Shown piece by piece: positions 20,643 to 29,547 of a DNA stretch of 64,000 bases. A program made the translations under genes and the position numbers. Origin of the DNA: Microbacterium sp. ACRRU (GTDB lineage: Bacteria > Actinomycetota > Actinomycetes > Actinomycetales > Microbacteriaceae); the NCBI RefSeq assembly GCF_022346945.1, contig NZ_JAKRNI010000004.1, positions 1 through 64,000 on the forward strand. The letters run 5' to 3'. Each line of letters begins with the position of its first letter. Positions within the stretch are counted from its first letter, which is position 1. The notes below the pieces were generated by a model that ran no database searches, was not told the origin of the DNA, and worked only from the letters and a program-made list of their open reading frames with translations.

Positions 20643-20800
20643 GCCGCGACGCTACCGCGCGCTGCGCATCCCGCGGGCAGGGTTGCGTGACTGCGGGATC
20701 TGCCCTGTTTCCGTGACGACGTGCACTGTTCACGCGAATGGAACACGCGGCGCCTCGCCGAGCGCGGAGGGCCGTGCGACCCTCGAAGAAGGAGGTTCGC

Positions 20801-21136
20801 ATGTCTCGCCACCACATCGCGACCCACGCCTACGACTTCCGTACGGGCTGGGTCCGTATCTCCCCCACGACCATGACGCCCGAACAGGCCGCTGCGCTCC
20901 GCGATCGGGGCTTTACCATCGTCCGCTCCCGACGGGGGTGGTTCGGGACGCGGGAACTGCCGCTGAGCTGGTACTTGCGCGGTGCGACCCCGGGTATGCG
21001 GGAGTCGGTGCGCGAACCGGTGAAACCCGCGGAGTCGAGTCCTCAGGTCCAGAACACGTCGGATGCCGAAGCGCCGAGCCCGATGCGGTCGCCGACGCGT
21101 CGCGCGCGCCCGCGTTCGAGGGACACGGACGCGTAG
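20801..21136 (+). CDS. Hypothetical small protein, Arg/Pro/Ser-rich C-terminus
   Basis: A 111-residue protein that I do not recognise. AAGGAGG five bases before ATG 20801 is the strongest ribosome site in the region and fixes the start. Residues 1-65 look folded (YDFRTGWVRISPTTMTPEQAAALRDRGFTIV), with a short helix after TPEQAAALRDRG; the last 45 residues are Ser/Pro/Arg-rich and probably disordered. It is flanked by a leftward PPOX gene and leftward tRNA genes, so it is a single-gene unit. Confidence 0.6.
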   Translation: MSRHHIATHAYDFRTGWVRISPTTMTPEQAAALRDRGFTIVRSRRGWFGTRELPLSWYLRGATPGMRESVREPVKPAESSPQVQNTSDAEAPSPMRSPTRRARPRSRDTDA

Positions 21137-21178
21137 GCCGTCGAACCCCGGCCGCGAGTCGGCGGGCGGGGACAGCAA

Positions 21179-21203
21179 AAACCCCCAGGCGAGCCGGGGG
21201 TTT
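21179..21203 (-). terminator. Terminator of the leftward tRNA cluster
   Basis: Eight-base arms AAACCCCC / GGGGGTTT immediately after the encoded CCA of tRNA-Val, ending in a T-run when read leftward. This is the clearest classical terminator in the window. Confidence 0.85.
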
Positions 21204-21207
21204 CAGG

Positions 21208-21282
21208 TGGTGCGCGATACTGGGATCGAACCAGTGACCTCTTCCGTGTCAGGGAAGCGCGCTACCGCTGCGCCAATCGCGC
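21208..21282 (-). tRNA. tRNA-Val (GAC)
   Basis: A full cloverleaf read leftward: acceptor arms GCGCGAT / ATCGCGC, anticodon stem CTTCC/GGAAG with loop CTGACAC (anticodon GAC, reading GTC), T-loop GGTTCGATCCC. The 3' CCA is encoded (21208-21210). Last gene of the Gly-Cys-Val leftward group. Confidence 0.96.
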
Positions 21283-21308
21283 CTATACAGGCTGTTCAGT
21301 TGTGAGCG

Positions 21309-21379
21309 AGGTGGCGACGGGATTCGAACCCGTGTAAACGGCTTTGCAGGCCGGTGCCTAGCCGCTCGGCCACGCCACC
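21309..21379 (-). tRNA. tRNA-Cys (GCA)
   Basis: 71 bases, acceptor arms GGTGGCG / CGCCACC, loop containing CTGCAAA (anticodon GCA), T-loop GGTTCGAATCC. CCA is not encoded. It sits 26 bases upstream of tRNA-Val in the same direction. Confidence 0.95.
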
Positions 21380-21442
21380 GTGTGTGGTTCGACCCACGTG
21401 TCGTGATCCTCCGTCGGGACCTGACGGCGATCTTCACACTCG

Positions 21443-21515
21443 AGCGGATGACGAGACTCGAACTCGCGACCCCAACCTTGGCAAGGTTGTGCGCTACCAA
21501 CTGCGCTACATCCGC
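21443..21515 (-). tRNA. tRNA-Gly (GCC)
   Basis: 73 bases, acceptor arms GCGGATG / CATCCGC, anticodon stem CAACC/GGTTG with loop TTGCCAA (anticodon GCC), T-loop GTTCGAGTC. CCA is not encoded. First gene of the leftward group. Confidence 0.95.
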
Positions 21516-21667
21516 ATTTCGTTCCCGGGGCTTGCCCCGAGCACTCGTAAGACATTACCCGATTCCGGGGCGTGCGCAAAACCCGACGCGCCCCGCGCGT
21601 GTCCTCCGAGATGGTCGGATCGGGCCTCGCTGATCCGGTAAGGTAGTCGAGTCCCGTTCGGGACGTT

Positions 21668-21743
21668 GGGCGATTGGCGCAGTTGGTAGCGCGCTTCCTT
21701 CACACGGAAGAGGTCGTCGGTTCGAGTCCGGCATCGCCCACCA
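21668..21743 (+). tRNA. tRNA-Val (CAC)
   Basis: 76 bases including an encoded CCA. Acceptor arms GGGCGAT / ATCGCCC, anticodon stem CTTCC/GGAAG with loop TTCACAC (anticodon CAC, reading GTG). Divergent from the other three tRNA genes, with its own terminator directly downstream. Confidence 0.96.
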
Positions 21744-21746
21744 CAC

Positions 21747-21768
21747 AGCCCCCGGTTCGCCGGGGGCT
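21747..21768 (+). terminator. Terminator after tRNA-Val (CAC)
   Basis: Nine-base arms AGCCCCCGG / CCGGGGGCT with a TTCG tetraloop, starting 4 bases after the encoded CCA. Followed by TCGTCGTTG, a weak T-tract. Confidence 0.85.
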
Positions 21769-21866
21769 TCGTCGTTGATGCGACCGCCCGGTATCGCGAG
21801 ACTTCATCGCGCTGACAAGTCACCGGCAGCGTGCGCGGCAGATGTCAGCGCGATGCGGTTTCGCGG

Positions 21867-22382
21867 TCACCCCACCCGCCACCCGTACCGAGCGGAAAGG
21901 GCGGATGCCACGGCGTCGAAGCGGCGGCGGTCCAGGGCCGCGGCCTCGCGGCGCATGCCCGCGTCGTGCACGAGGTAGAGCTGTTCGATGTCGACCCACG
22001 ACGGGCGGCCCTGCGGGTCCCACTCCCCCGCGCCGAGCGCCAGGTAGTCGCGGTCGCCGGCGTGCGGCTTGCTGGTCAGGCGTACGGCGTAGGAGCGGGT
22101 GGCATCCGCTCGACCGATGATGAGGACAGGGCGGTCCTTGCCGCGCCCGTCGCGCTCCTCGTAGGGCACCCACGTCCACACGATCTCGCCGCCGTCGGGG
22201 GCGCCGTCGCGGTTCGGTGCGTACGACAACGTCAGGCGGCGGGGAGGCGCGACCTCCACCGTCGCGGTCCCCTGAGCCCCGGGAGTCTGCCGCGGCGCGC
22301 GGGGAGCGGGTCGCGAGGCCGTCGACGGCCGGAAGGCCCGCAGAAGGGCGGAGACGAGGCGCGTGGCTGTTCCCATGCTCAC
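21867..22382 (-). CDS. PemK/MazF-like family protein without adjacent antitoxin
   Basis: A 171-residue protein whose core (residues ~60-165) matches the PemK/MazF fold: GEIVWTWVPYEE, then GKDRPVLIIGR, the strand pattern used by mRNA-cleaving MazF toxins. The first ~55 residues are a basic, Pro/Ala-rich extension that classical MazF lacks. No small antitoxin gene lies on either side (a terminator and tRNA-Val at one end, amt at the other), so toxin function is only inferred from the fold; many actinobacteria carry such solitary members. Start GTG 22382, with an in-frame ATG two codons later. Confidence 0.7.
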   Translation of the reverse strand: MSMGTATRLVSALLRAFRPSTASRPAPRAPRQTPGAQGTATVEVAPPRRLTLSYAPNRDGAPDGGEIVWTWVPYEERDGRGKDRPVLIIGRADATRSYAVRLTSKPHAGDRDYLALGAGEWDPQGRPSWVDIEQLYLVHDAGMRREAAALDRRRFDAVASALSARYGWRVG

Positions 22383-22421
22383 ACCCTAGACAGCGCGGCC
22401 GGCGCCGCCGGGCGCACGAAG

Positions 22422-22457
22422 AACGGGGCGCCACGGATGAATCCGTGACGCCCCGTT
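22422..22457 (-). terminator. Terminator of amt
   Basis: Near-perfect 17-base arms (AACGGGGCG...ATCCGTG) with one mismatch, 14 bases after the amt stop and followed leftward by TTCTTC. Confidence 0.75.
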
Positions 22458-22470
22458 CCGATGAGGTGTG

Positions 22471-23745
22471 TCAGCCGCGGCTGTCGGTGAGGACGTAGCC
22501 CTCCTCGCCGTGCACGACGGTGTCGATGCCGGCGATCTCGTCCTCGTTCTTCACACGGAAGCCCATGGTCTTCTCGATCGCGAAGCCGATGATGTAGGCG
22601 AGCACGAACGAGTAGATGAGGACCGCGAAGGCCGCGATCGCCTGGACCAGCAGCTGCGTGAGCGAACCGCTGTAGATGAGGCCCGTGCCGTTGGCGAAGA
22701 TGCCGAGGTACAGGGTTCCGATGAGACCACCGACGAGGTGGATGCCGACCACGTCGAGCGAGTCGTCGAAGCCGAGCTTGAACTTCAGCTCGATGGCCAG
22801 CGCGCAGACGGCACCGGCGACGAGACCGAGCACGATGGCCCAGAACGGCGTCAGCGACGCGCAGGCCGGGGTGATGGCGACCAGACCGGCCACGGCACCC
22901 GAAGCGGCACCGACGGACGTGGGCTTGCCGTCCTTGAACTTCTCGACGACCAGCCAGGCCAGCAGAGCCGCGGCAGGAGCGGCGATGGTGTTGACGAACG
23001 CGAGAGCGGCGGTGCCGTCGGCAGCGAGCTCCGAACCGGCGTTGAAGCCGAACCAGCCGAACCACAGCAGGCCGGCGCCGAGGAGCACGAACGGCGGGTT
23101 GTGGGGGACGTGGGCGCCCTTCTGGAAGCCGACGCGCTTGCCGAGCACCAGGGCGAGGGCGAGGGCAGCCGCACCGGCGTTGATGTGAACGGCCGTACCA
23201 CCGGCGAAGTCGATCGCGCCGACGCCGAAGACGTCCTGCATCCCGTGGGTGATCCATCCGCCGTACGAGAACGAGGCGTCATCGGCGAGACCGAAGTTGA
23301 AGACCCAGCTAGCGACCGGGAAGTAGACGACCGTCGCCCACACGAAGGCGAAGACCATCCAGGAGCCGAACTTCGCGCGGTCGGCGATGGCGCCCGAGAC
23401 GAGCGCGACGGTGATGATGGCGAATGTGGCCTGGAAGGCGACGAAGGCCAGGGGCGGGTAGGCCGCGCCCTCCGGCGTCTCGAGGACCCCCGACAGGCCG
23501 AGCTCGTTGAAGTCGATCGCCCAGGGGAACTGAGTGGTTCCCTCCTCCGTGGCGGGGAAGGCGATCGCGTAGCCGTACAGCACCCACAGGACTCCGATGA
23601 GTCCCATGGCGCCGAAGCTCATCATCATCATGCTGATGACGCTCTTGGCTTTGACGAGTCCGCCGTAGAAGAACGCGAGTCCTGGCGTCATGAGCAGCAC
23701 GAGTGCAGCTGCTATCAGGATGAATGCGGTGTTGCCTTGATCCAT
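22471..23745 (-). CDS. amtB: Ammonium transporter AmtB
   Basis: A 424-residue Amt/MEP/Rh channel that imports ammonium. Eleven predicted membrane segments; typical motifs PGLAFFYGGLVKAKS at the first span, GFNAGSELAADGTAA, and GIHLVGGLIGTLYLG with one of the pore histidines (DVVGIHLVGG). The ATG gives MDQGNTAFILIAAALVLL. There is no glnK directly downstream, unlike the common amtB-glnK operon. A GTAAC-N6-GAAAC box lies 89 bases upstream of the start, pointing to GlnR control. Confidence 0.95.
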   Translation of the reverse strand: MDQGNTAFILIAAALVLLMTPGLAFFYGGLVKAKSVISMMMMSFGAMGLIGVLWVLYGYAIAFPATEEGTTQFPWAIDFNELGLSGVLETPEGAAYPPLAFVAFQATFAIITVALVSGAIADRAKFGSWMVFAFVWATVVYFPVASWVFNFGLADDASFSYGGWITHGMQDVFGVGAIDFAGGTAVHINAGAAALALALVLGKRVGFQKGAHVPHNPPFVLLGAGLLWFGWFGFNAGSELAADGTAALAFVNTIAAPAAALLAWLVVEKFKDGKPTSVGAASGAVAGLVAITPACASLTPFWAIVLGLVAGAVCALAIELKFKLGFDDSLDVVGIHLVGGLIGTLYLGIFANGTGLIYSGSLTQLLVQAIAAFAVLIYSFVLAYIIGFAIEKTMGFRVKNEDEIAGIDTVVHGEEGYVLTDSRG

Positions 23746-23834
23746 CTCGAAGAGAACCTCTCTGCAGGGACGCAGGTGTAGCGTCGGGTCCCCTCAGTGT
23801 TCCCAGCCCCGGTTTCCACGGGCGTTCGAGTCGT

Positions 23835-23850
23835 GTTTCGAGTGCGTTAC
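23835..23850 (-). promoter_or_regulatory. Likely GlnR box upstream of amtB
   Basis: Read leftward: GTAAC, six bases, GAAAC, the half-site arrangement described for actinobacterial GlnR. It ends 89 bases before the amtB ATG. A weaker partner, GAAAC-N6-TTTAC, lies at 23866-23881. The same box occurs at nearly the same distance before glnA. Confidence 0.6.
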
Positions 23851-23913
23851 AGGCACGGAGTCCGTGTAAACATCGCGTTTCGCAGCACCGCGAAGCGTCG
23901 ATGAAGCGGTCGC

Positions 23914-24951
23914 TCAGGAGTGCGTCAGGGCGACCAGACGCGATACGGCCCGCAGATACTTCTTGCGGTAGCCGCCCGCGAGCATCTCCTCGCTGAACAC
24001 CGTGTTCAGGGGAGCGCCCGTGGCACGAATGGGAATCTGCGCGTCGTAGGCGCGATCGACGAAGGCGACCAGTCGCAGCGCCGCCGACTGGTCGTGCAGC
24101 ACCTGCACGTCGCGCAGTCCGATCGTGTCGACGCCGTCGATGAGGCGGATGAATCGCGACGGGTGCACCCGTGCGAGGTGACTCACGACGGCCGCGAAGG
24201 AGTCGTCGGTGGCGACGCCGCGCGCACCGGCCGCCTCGATCGCCTCGGCGTAGTCGGCATCCGAGAGCGTCCGGGCCTCCCCGTCGATCGCGCGCTGGCG
24301 GAAGTCGGTGCCGTCGATGCGGATCGTCCGGAAGCTGTCGGCCATCGACTGGATCTCGCGCAGGAAGTCCTGGGCCGCGAAGCGTCCTTCTCCCAGAGCG
24401 TTGGGCGGCGTGTTCGAGGTCGCGGCCAGTCGGGTTCCGGATGCCACCAGCTCACCGAGCAACCGCGTCATGACCATCGTGTCGCCCGGGTCGTCGAGCT
24501 CGAACTCGTCGATGCACAGCAGGTCGGAGCCGCGGAACAGCTCGACCGCCTTGGCGTACCCGAGGACGCCGACCAACGCGGTGTACTCGATGAACGAGCC
24601 GAAGTACTTCCGGCGGGCAGGCATGGCGTGGTAGATCGCGGCGAGGAGGTGGGTCTTGCCGACGCCGAAGCCGCCGTCGAGGTACACGCCCGGCTTGACC
24701 GGCGGGGTCTTCTCGGCGCGCCGGAAGAAGCCGCCCTTCTTCGCGGGCGCGCTCTGCCGCCCCGCGAAAGCCTGCAGCAGCTCCTTCGCTTCCTGCTGCG
24801 AGGGGTAGGCGGCATCCGCCCGATACGACTCGAACGTCGCGCCGTCGAACTGCGGCGGCGGCACGAGTGCGCTCACCATCTCGGCGCCCGAGACGGCCGG
24901 CTCGCGATCGATGAGGTGGACGACGCCGGTCGTCGCGGGCGTAGAAGTCAT
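23914..24951 (-). CDS. zapE: Cell division ATPase ZapE (AFG1-like)
   Basis: A 345-residue P-loop ATPase of the AFG1/ZapE family. Walker A is [16 protein letters not shown] (~residues 92-107), Walker [12 protein letters not shown], sensor-like [15 protein letters not shown], and the family's [14 protein letters not shown] plus [10 protein letters not shown] near the C-terminus. ZapE acts on the Z ring in E. coli; mitochondrial relatives act in protein quality control. ATG 24951 gives MTSTPATTG; the open frame further upstream is non-homologous and runs into the divergent rhodanese leader. Confidence 0.92.
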   Translation of the reverse strand: MTSTPATTGVVHLIDREPAVSGAEMVSALVPPPQFDGATFESYRADAAYPSQQEAKELLQAFAGRQSAPAKKGGFFRRAEKTPPVKPGVYLDGGFGVGKTHLLAAIYHAMPARRKYFGSFIEYTALVGVLGYAKAVELFRGSDLLCIDEFELDDPGDTMVMTRLLGELVASGTRLAATSNTPPNALGEGRFAAQDFLREIQSMADSFRTIRIDGTDFRQRAIDGEARTLSDADYAEAIEAAGARGVATDDSFAAVVSHLARVHPSRFIRLIDGVDTIGLRDVQVLHDQSAALRLVAFVDRAYDAQIPIRATGAPLNTVFSEEMLAGGYRKKYLRAVSRLVALTHS

Positions 24952-25069
24952 GGCCGTCCTGTGTCGCAGTCTTACGGAGGGGTGTCTGCTTCGACGCGGC
25001 GGTCCTAGGGTCGAAGGAGCGGTGTCCACCCTACGCCGCCCGCTCCCCCACCCCGATCGAGGAGACACC

Positions 25070-25972
25070 GTGACCGTCGAGTTCGACACCAGCTCCCCCA
25101 AGTTCGCCGCGTACGCCGAACCCGGCCGCCTCGTCACCGGCGACTGGCTGCAGGAACGCCTCGGCCAGCCGGGCCTGGTGGTCGTGGAATCCGATGAGGA
25201 CGTGCTGCTGTACGAGACCGGCCACATCCCGGGGGCCGTCAAGGTCGACTGGCACACCGAGCTCAACGACCCGGTCGTGCGCGACTACGTCGACGGCGAA
25301 GGGTTCGCGGCGCTGCTGAGCCGCAAGGGCATCTCTCGCGACGACACGGTCGTCATCTACGGCGACAAGAACAACTGGTGGGCCGCTTACGCCCTGTGGG
25401 TGTTCTCGCTCTTCGGCCACGAGGACGTGCGGCTGCTGGACGGCGGCCGCGACAAGTGGATCGCCGAGGGGCGTCCCCTCACCACCGAGCGCACGGAGCG
25501 CGAGGCGACCGAGTACCCCGTGGTCGAGCGCAACGACGCCCTCATCCGTGCCTACAAGGAGGACGTGCTTGCGCACCTCGGCAACCCGCTCATCGACGTC
25601 CGCTCCCCCGAGGAGTACTCGGGTGAGCGCACCTCCGCACCCGCCTACCCCGAAGAGGGTGCTCTGCGCGCCGGTCACATCCCCAGCGCGCAGAGTGTCC
25701 CGTGGGCCAAGGCCGTGGCCGAAGACGGGGGGTTCAAGTCGCGCGAAGAGCTGGATGCCATCTACCGCGACGGCGCGGGACTGAAGGACGGCGACAAGAT
25801 CGTGGCGTACTGCCGCATCGGCGAGCGCTCGAGCCACACGTGGTTCGTGCTCAAGCACCTGCTCGGTTTCCATGACGTGCGCAACTACGACGGCTCATGG
25901 ACCGAGTGGGGCAGCGCGGTGCGCGTGCCGATCGTCTCGGGTTCCGAGCCGGGCGAGGTCCCCGGCCGCTGA
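25070..25972 (+). CDS. Sulfurtransferase, tandem rhodanese domains
   Basis: A 300-residue thiosulfate/3-mercaptopyruvate-type sulfurtransferase with two rhodanese domains. The first (~20-135) lacks the active Cys; the second carries it in [15 protein letters not shown] (~residue 246). RSPEEYSGE and [11 protein letters not shown] are typical. The CRIGERS loop is characteristic of actinobacterial SseA-like enzymes. GTG 25070 follows GAGGAGA. The sufE-like gene begins 34 bases downstream, so sulfur handling is probably shared. Confidence 0.92.
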   Translation: MTVEFDTSSPKFAAYAEPGRLVTGDWLQERLGQPGLVVVESDEDVLLYETGHIPGAVKVDWHTELNDPVVRDYVDGEGFAALLSRKGISRDDTVVIYGDKNNWWAAYALWVFSLFGHEDVRLLDGGRDKWIAEGRPLTTERTEREATEYPVVERNDALIRAYKEDVLAHLGNPLIDVRSPEEYSGERTSAPAYPEEGALRAGHIPSAQSVPWAKAVAEDGGFKSREELDAIYRDGAGLKDGDKIVAYCRIGERSSHTWFVLKHLLGFHDVRNYDGSWTEWGSAVRVPIVSGSEPGEVPGR

Positions 25973-26006
25973 GCCGACGCGTCACGGGCGTGGGAGGATG
26001 ACGGTG

Positions 26007-26447
26007 ATGTCCGACACCGCCCTCCCCGCCCGCCTCGCCGAGATCCGCGACGAGTTCCTCGAGCTCGACGAGCCCGACCGTCTCCAGTTGCTCCTGGAGT
26101 TCTCGCACGAACTCCCCGAGGTGCCCGCGCGGTACGCCGACCATCCCGAGATGTGCGAGCGCGTGGCAGAGTGCCAGTCGCCCGTCTACATCGTCGTCGA
26201 CGTCGATGAGGACGGAGTCGTGGCGATGCACGCGACGGCTCCGGCGGAAGCGCCGACGACGCGAGGCTTCGCCAGCATCCTGGCGCAGGGACTGACCGGG
26301 CTGTCGACCGACGAGGTGCTGGCCGTGCCCGACGACTTCCCGCAGAGCATCGGCCTCACGCGCGCGGTGAGTCCCCTGCGGATCGCCGGGATGACGGGAA
26401 TGCTCATGCGCGCGAAGCGCCAGGTGCGCGCGAAGACCGGCGTCTGA
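26007..26447 (+). CDS. sufE: SufE family Fe-S cluster assembly protein
   Basis: A 146-residue SufE-fold protein that accepts sulfane sulfur from a cysteine desulfurase. The acceptor Cys is in RVAECQSPVYI (~residue 52), and the C-terminal region has GLTGLSTDEVLAVPDDF. No sufS is adjacent; the neighbour is a rhodanese. GGGAGG upstream fits the ATG at 26007, although ATG 25998 and GTG 26004 are in frame. Confidence 0.9.
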   Translation: MSDTALPARLAEIRDEFLELDEPDRLQLLLEFSHELPEVPARYADHPEMCERVAECQSPVYIVVDVDEDGVVAMHATAPAEAPTTRGFASILAQGLTGLSTDEVLAVPDDFPQSIGLTRAVSPLRIAGMTGMLMRAKRQVRAKTGV

Positions 26448-26462
26448 CGCGCGGCATCCGCC

Positions 26463-27671
26463 TCACTCTTCGGCGGCGAATCCGTGGCTGCGAACCCAGT
26501 CCCGGATGACCCGGCTCCAGCGTGCCTCGTCGTAGTTCCACAGCTTGGTGTGGCGGGCGACCGTGAAGGTCTCCATGGTGACCAGATCGGGGCGGGCCTC
26601 GGCGAGGGCGTGCGATGCGTCGCTCGGCACGAAACCGTCGTCGTCGCTATGGAGGATGAGGACCGGATGCCGCAGCTCCGTCGCGCGGGCGACGGCGTCG
26701 AGCCGGTCGAGGGGGATCGCCGAGCCACTCCGCGTCAGCATCGCGCCCCAGTCCGAGCCGAGGATCTGCTGCGCGAGGGCCAGCACGGGCGAGGGCAGGC
26801 GCATGAGCTGCCCCTGGTAGCGCAGAACCGTGCGCCAGTCGACCACCGGCGACTCGAGGATGAGGCCGGCGATGACGTCGCGATGGGGTGACGAGAACTC
26901 GGTCTGCAGACAGATCGCGCCTCCCATCGACCAGCCCATGAGGAGGATGCGACGGGCGCCCTGTCGGCGCGCGTAGCCGATCGCCGCGTCGACGTCGCGC
27001 CACTCGGTCGCGCCGAGCCCGTAGGTGCCCGTGCGGCTGCGCGGTGCGTCTCCGTCGTTGCGGTACGACACGAGCAGACTCGTGATGCCGAGCTCGTGGA
27101 AGACAGGGACGGCGCGCAGCGTCTCGGAGCGGGTGGTGCCGCGACCGTGCACCTGGATGACCCAGACGTCGGTATCGACGGCGGCGGGGAACTCCCAGGC
27201 GGGGCACGGTCCGACCGGTGTGCCGATCAAGGCGTTGCGGTACGGGATCTGCAGGTCGTCGGGCTCGTCGTAGTACCAGCCGCTGAACGCGGCGGCGGGA
27301 GCGAGCTGTGCGTCGGCCGGTACGTGGGTGAGGAGCTTGCGCGTGACGCTCGCCTCATCCTCTTTGACCACCGACCCCAGGCGGAGGTAGGACGTGCTGC
27401 CCGTCGTGAACAGACCGTACCTCCCCGGGAGCGCCGTATCGGGCGTGCGCTGCAGCGTCACCGTCTGGGCGGCGGCATCCAGACCCACCAGCTCGACATC
27501 GGGAACGCGGCCCGCGGGGGTGACGACGGTGCGAGCCATCCGCAGGGACACCGCCCCGAGGGCGGTCGCGCTCAGGCCGAGGGCCGTGGTCAATGCCGCG
27601 ATCGCGACCCGCAGAGGTGCGGCCGCGGGGTGCGGGGCACGGCGCCTCGCGGCGCGCCTGGGAGCGTTCAT
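26463..27671 (-). CDS. Membrane-anchored alpha/beta hydrolase
   Basis: A 402-residue hydrolase with a basic N-terminus and one hydrophobic segment (~residues 20-45), suggesting anchoring with the enzyme outside. A beta-rich N-terminal part (~45-165) precedes the catalytic domain. The nucleophile elbow is GWSMGGAI, the oxyanion-type VIQVHGRG lies before it, and LILHSDDDGFVP and the final ARHTKLWNYD supply the acid and His. It resembles extracytoplasmic esterase/lipase-like proteins of actinobacteria; the substrate is unknown. Confidence 0.82.
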   Translation of the reverse strand: MNAPRRAARRRAPHPAAAPLRVAIAALTTALGLSATALGAVSLRMARTVVTPAGRVPDVELVGLDAAAQTVTLQRTPDTALPGRYGLFTTGSTSYLRLGSVVKEDEASVTRKLLTHVPADAQLAPAAAFSGWYYDEPDDLQIPYRNALIGTPVGPCPAWEFPAAVDTDVWVIQVHGRGTTRSETLRAVPVFHELGITSLLVSYRNDGDAPRSRTGTYGLGATEWRDVDAAIGYARRQGARRILLMGWSMGGAICLQTEFSSPHRDVIAGLILESPVVDWRTVLRYQGQLMRLPSPVLALAQQILGSDWGAMLTRSGSAIPLDRLDAVARATELRHPVLILHSDDDGFVPSDASHALAEARPDLVTMETFTVARHTKLWNYDEARWSRVIRDWVRSHGFAAEE

Positions 27672-27690
27672 CGAGGCCTCACTCTAGTCT

Positions 27691-28287
27691 GTGGCCGTGA
27701 CTGACCCCCGCTCACCCGAGGCGGCGACCCCCTTCGCCCGGGCGGCCGACGAGTTGCGCGCGACTTCGTTCCGCGACGATTTCGTCGTGCGCGAGATTCC
27801 GTCTCCGACGGGGTTGGCTCCCCAGTCGCTCGCGCTGGCCGGCGACGTCCGTCCCGACGCGCACGCGACGGATTCACCTTTCGGCACGGGACGGTTCATC
27901 CTGCTCCACGACCCGGATGAACCGGAACCGTGGGGCGGCGCGTGGCGTGTGGTGTGCTTCGCGCAGGCACCGCTCGAGCCCGAGATCGGCATCGACCCGC
28001 TTCTGGCGGAGGTGGCGTGGTCCTGGCTCATTGACGCGCTGGATTCCCGCGGCGCCGAACGCCACTCCGAGTCCGGAACCGCGACCAAGACACTGTCGAC
28101 CGGGTTCGGGGCGCTCGCGGCGCAGGGTGAGGGGTCACAGATCGAACTCCGCGCGTCCTGGTCGCCGCGCGGCCCTTTTCGCCCGCACCTCGAGGCGTGG
28201 GCTGAGCTGGTCTGCATGCTCGCCGGACTCCCGCCGGGGTCCGAGGGTGTTGCCGTCCTCGGAGCCCGGAGGCCCCCGCGTGGTTGA
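27691..28287 (+). CDS. DUF3000 domain-containing protein
   Basis: A 198-residue actinobacterial protein of the DUF3000 family, found next to RNase D in many relatives. Recognisable stretches are FRDDFVVREIPSPTGLAPQSLALAGDV, GRFILLHDPDEPEPWGGAWRVVCFAQAPLEPEIG and the LRASWSPRGPFRPHLEAWAELVCMLAGLPP tail (named piecewise). No catalytic motif is evident. GTG 27691 or 27697 may be the start; TAGTCT directly before suggests a leaderless or very short leader. It overlaps the RNase D start by 8 bases. Confidence 0.85.
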   Translation: MAVTDPRSPEAATPFARAADELRATSFRDDFVVREIPSPTGLAPQSLALAGDVRPDAHATDSPFGTGRFILLHDPDEPEPWGGAWRVVCFAQAPLEPEIGIDPLLAEVAWSWLIDALDSRGAERHSESGTATKTLSTGFGALAAQGEGSQIELRASWSPRGPFRPHLEAWAELVCMLAGLPPGSEGVAVLGARRPPRG

Positions 28288-29476
28288 GTACACCGTCATC
28301 GAGGACGCCGCGGGCCTTGCCGCGGCGTCGACGTCGCTGGCATCCGGGAGTGGTCCCGTGGCCGTGGACGTCGAACGCGCTTCGGGCTTCCGCTACTCGC
28401 AGCGCGCCTATCTCATTCAGGTCTTCCGTCGTGAGGCCGGGGTGTTCCTCTTCGACCCGTCGGCCATCGAGGACTTCACCCCGCTGCAGAACGCGATCGG
28501 CGACGCCGAGTGGGTCTTCCACGCCGCCAGCCAGGACCTGCCCTCTCTGCGCGAGCGGGGATTGGAGCCCCGCGCGATCTTCGACACCGAGCTCGGGGCG
28601 CGGCTGCTGGGTCACGAGCGCGTCGGCCTCGGCGCCGTCGTCGAGCAGACGCTGGGCATCACCCTCGCGAAAGCCCACTCCGCCGCGGACTGGTCCACGC
28701 GTCCGCTGCCGGCGTCGTGGCTCGAGTACGCCGCGCTCGACGTCGAACATCTCGTCGACGTGCGCGATCGACTCGCTGCTGAACTGGACGAGCAGCAGAA
28801 GACCGAGTTCGCGCGGCAGGAGTTCCAGGCCGTGCTCGAGCGTCTCCCCAAGCCTCCGCGCGACGACCCGTGGCGCCGCTTGAGCGGTCTGCACACCGTG
28901 CGCGGACGCCGGTCCCTCGCCGTCGCTCGTGCGCTGTGGCAGGCGCGAGAGGACTACGCGCGGGAGCAGGACATCGCCCCCGGCCGGCTCGTGCCGGACC
29001 GGGCGCTCGTGGCCGCCGTGCTCGCCGACCCGCAGAGCAAGCAGGCGCTCGCGGGGGTGAAGGAGTTCAACGGTCGAGCCAGCCGCACGCAGCTCGACCG
29101 GTGGTGGAACGCGATCGTCGCCGGACGCGAGGCGACGGACCTGCCGCCGGACCGCGTGCCCAGCGACACTCTTCCTCCGCCTCGCGCGTGGGTCGATCGC
29201 AATCCCGACGCGGACCGGCGCCTCAAGCTGGCGCGACCGGCCGTGGAAGCGCGCGCCGAGGAACTGCGGATGCCCACCGAGAACCTTCTGACCCCCGAGA
29301 CGCTCCGCCGAGTGGCGTGGTCTCCGCCCGCCGACGTGACGGTCGAGGCCATCTCCGCGGCCCTCGAGGAGCTTGGCGCCCGGCCGTGGCAGATTGAGCA
29401 GACTGCACAGGTGATCGTCGATAGCTTTGTAGCTTCCCTCAATCCCGATCCGGACGAGTCCGAGGCGACTTCGTAG
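28280..29476 (+). CDS. rnd: Ribonuclease D
   Basis: A 398-residue DEDD-type 3'-5' exoribonuclease that trims tRNA and other small RNAs. Exo I is VAVDVERASGFRY (D and E), Exo II has FDTELGARLL, and Exo III is YAALDVEHLVDV with the Tyr. A HRDC domain follows (~215-290), with a second HRDC-like C-terminal part. GTG 28280 lies seven bases after CGGAGG and inside the end of the DUF3000 gene. Confidence 0.92.
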   Translation: MVEYTVIEDAAGLAAASTSLASGSGPVAVDVERASGFRYSQRAYLIQVFRREAGVFLFDPSAIEDFTPLQNAIGDAEWVFHAASQDLPSLRERGLEPRAIFDTELGARLLGHERVGLGAVVEQTLGITLAKAHSAADWSTRPLPASWLEYAALDVEHLVDVRDRLAAELDEQQKTEFARQEFQAVLERLPKPPRDDPWRRLSGLHTVRGRRSLAVARALWQAREDYAREQDIAPGRLVPDRALVAAVLADPQSKQALAGVKEFNGRASRTQLDRWWNAIVAGREATDLPPDRVPSDTLPPPRAWVDRNPDADRRLKLARPAVEARAEELRMPTENLLTPETLRRVAWSPPADVTVEAISAALEELGARPWQIEQTAQVIVDSFVASLNPDPDESEATS

Positions 29477-29490
29477 GTTCGGACAACCGA

Positions 29491-29520
29491 TTCACGGCGC
29501 CGGACCGCATTTCCTAGGCT
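29491..29520 (+). promoter_or_regulatory. Possible promoter of the fadA-fadB pair
   Basis: TTCACG and TAGGCT separated by 18 bases, 27 bases before the fadA start. It resembles the -35/-10 arrangement of the primary sigma factor. No experimental support. Confidence 0.35.
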
Positions 29521-29547
29521 GGCTGCATCCCAAACAATGGAGGCAGA

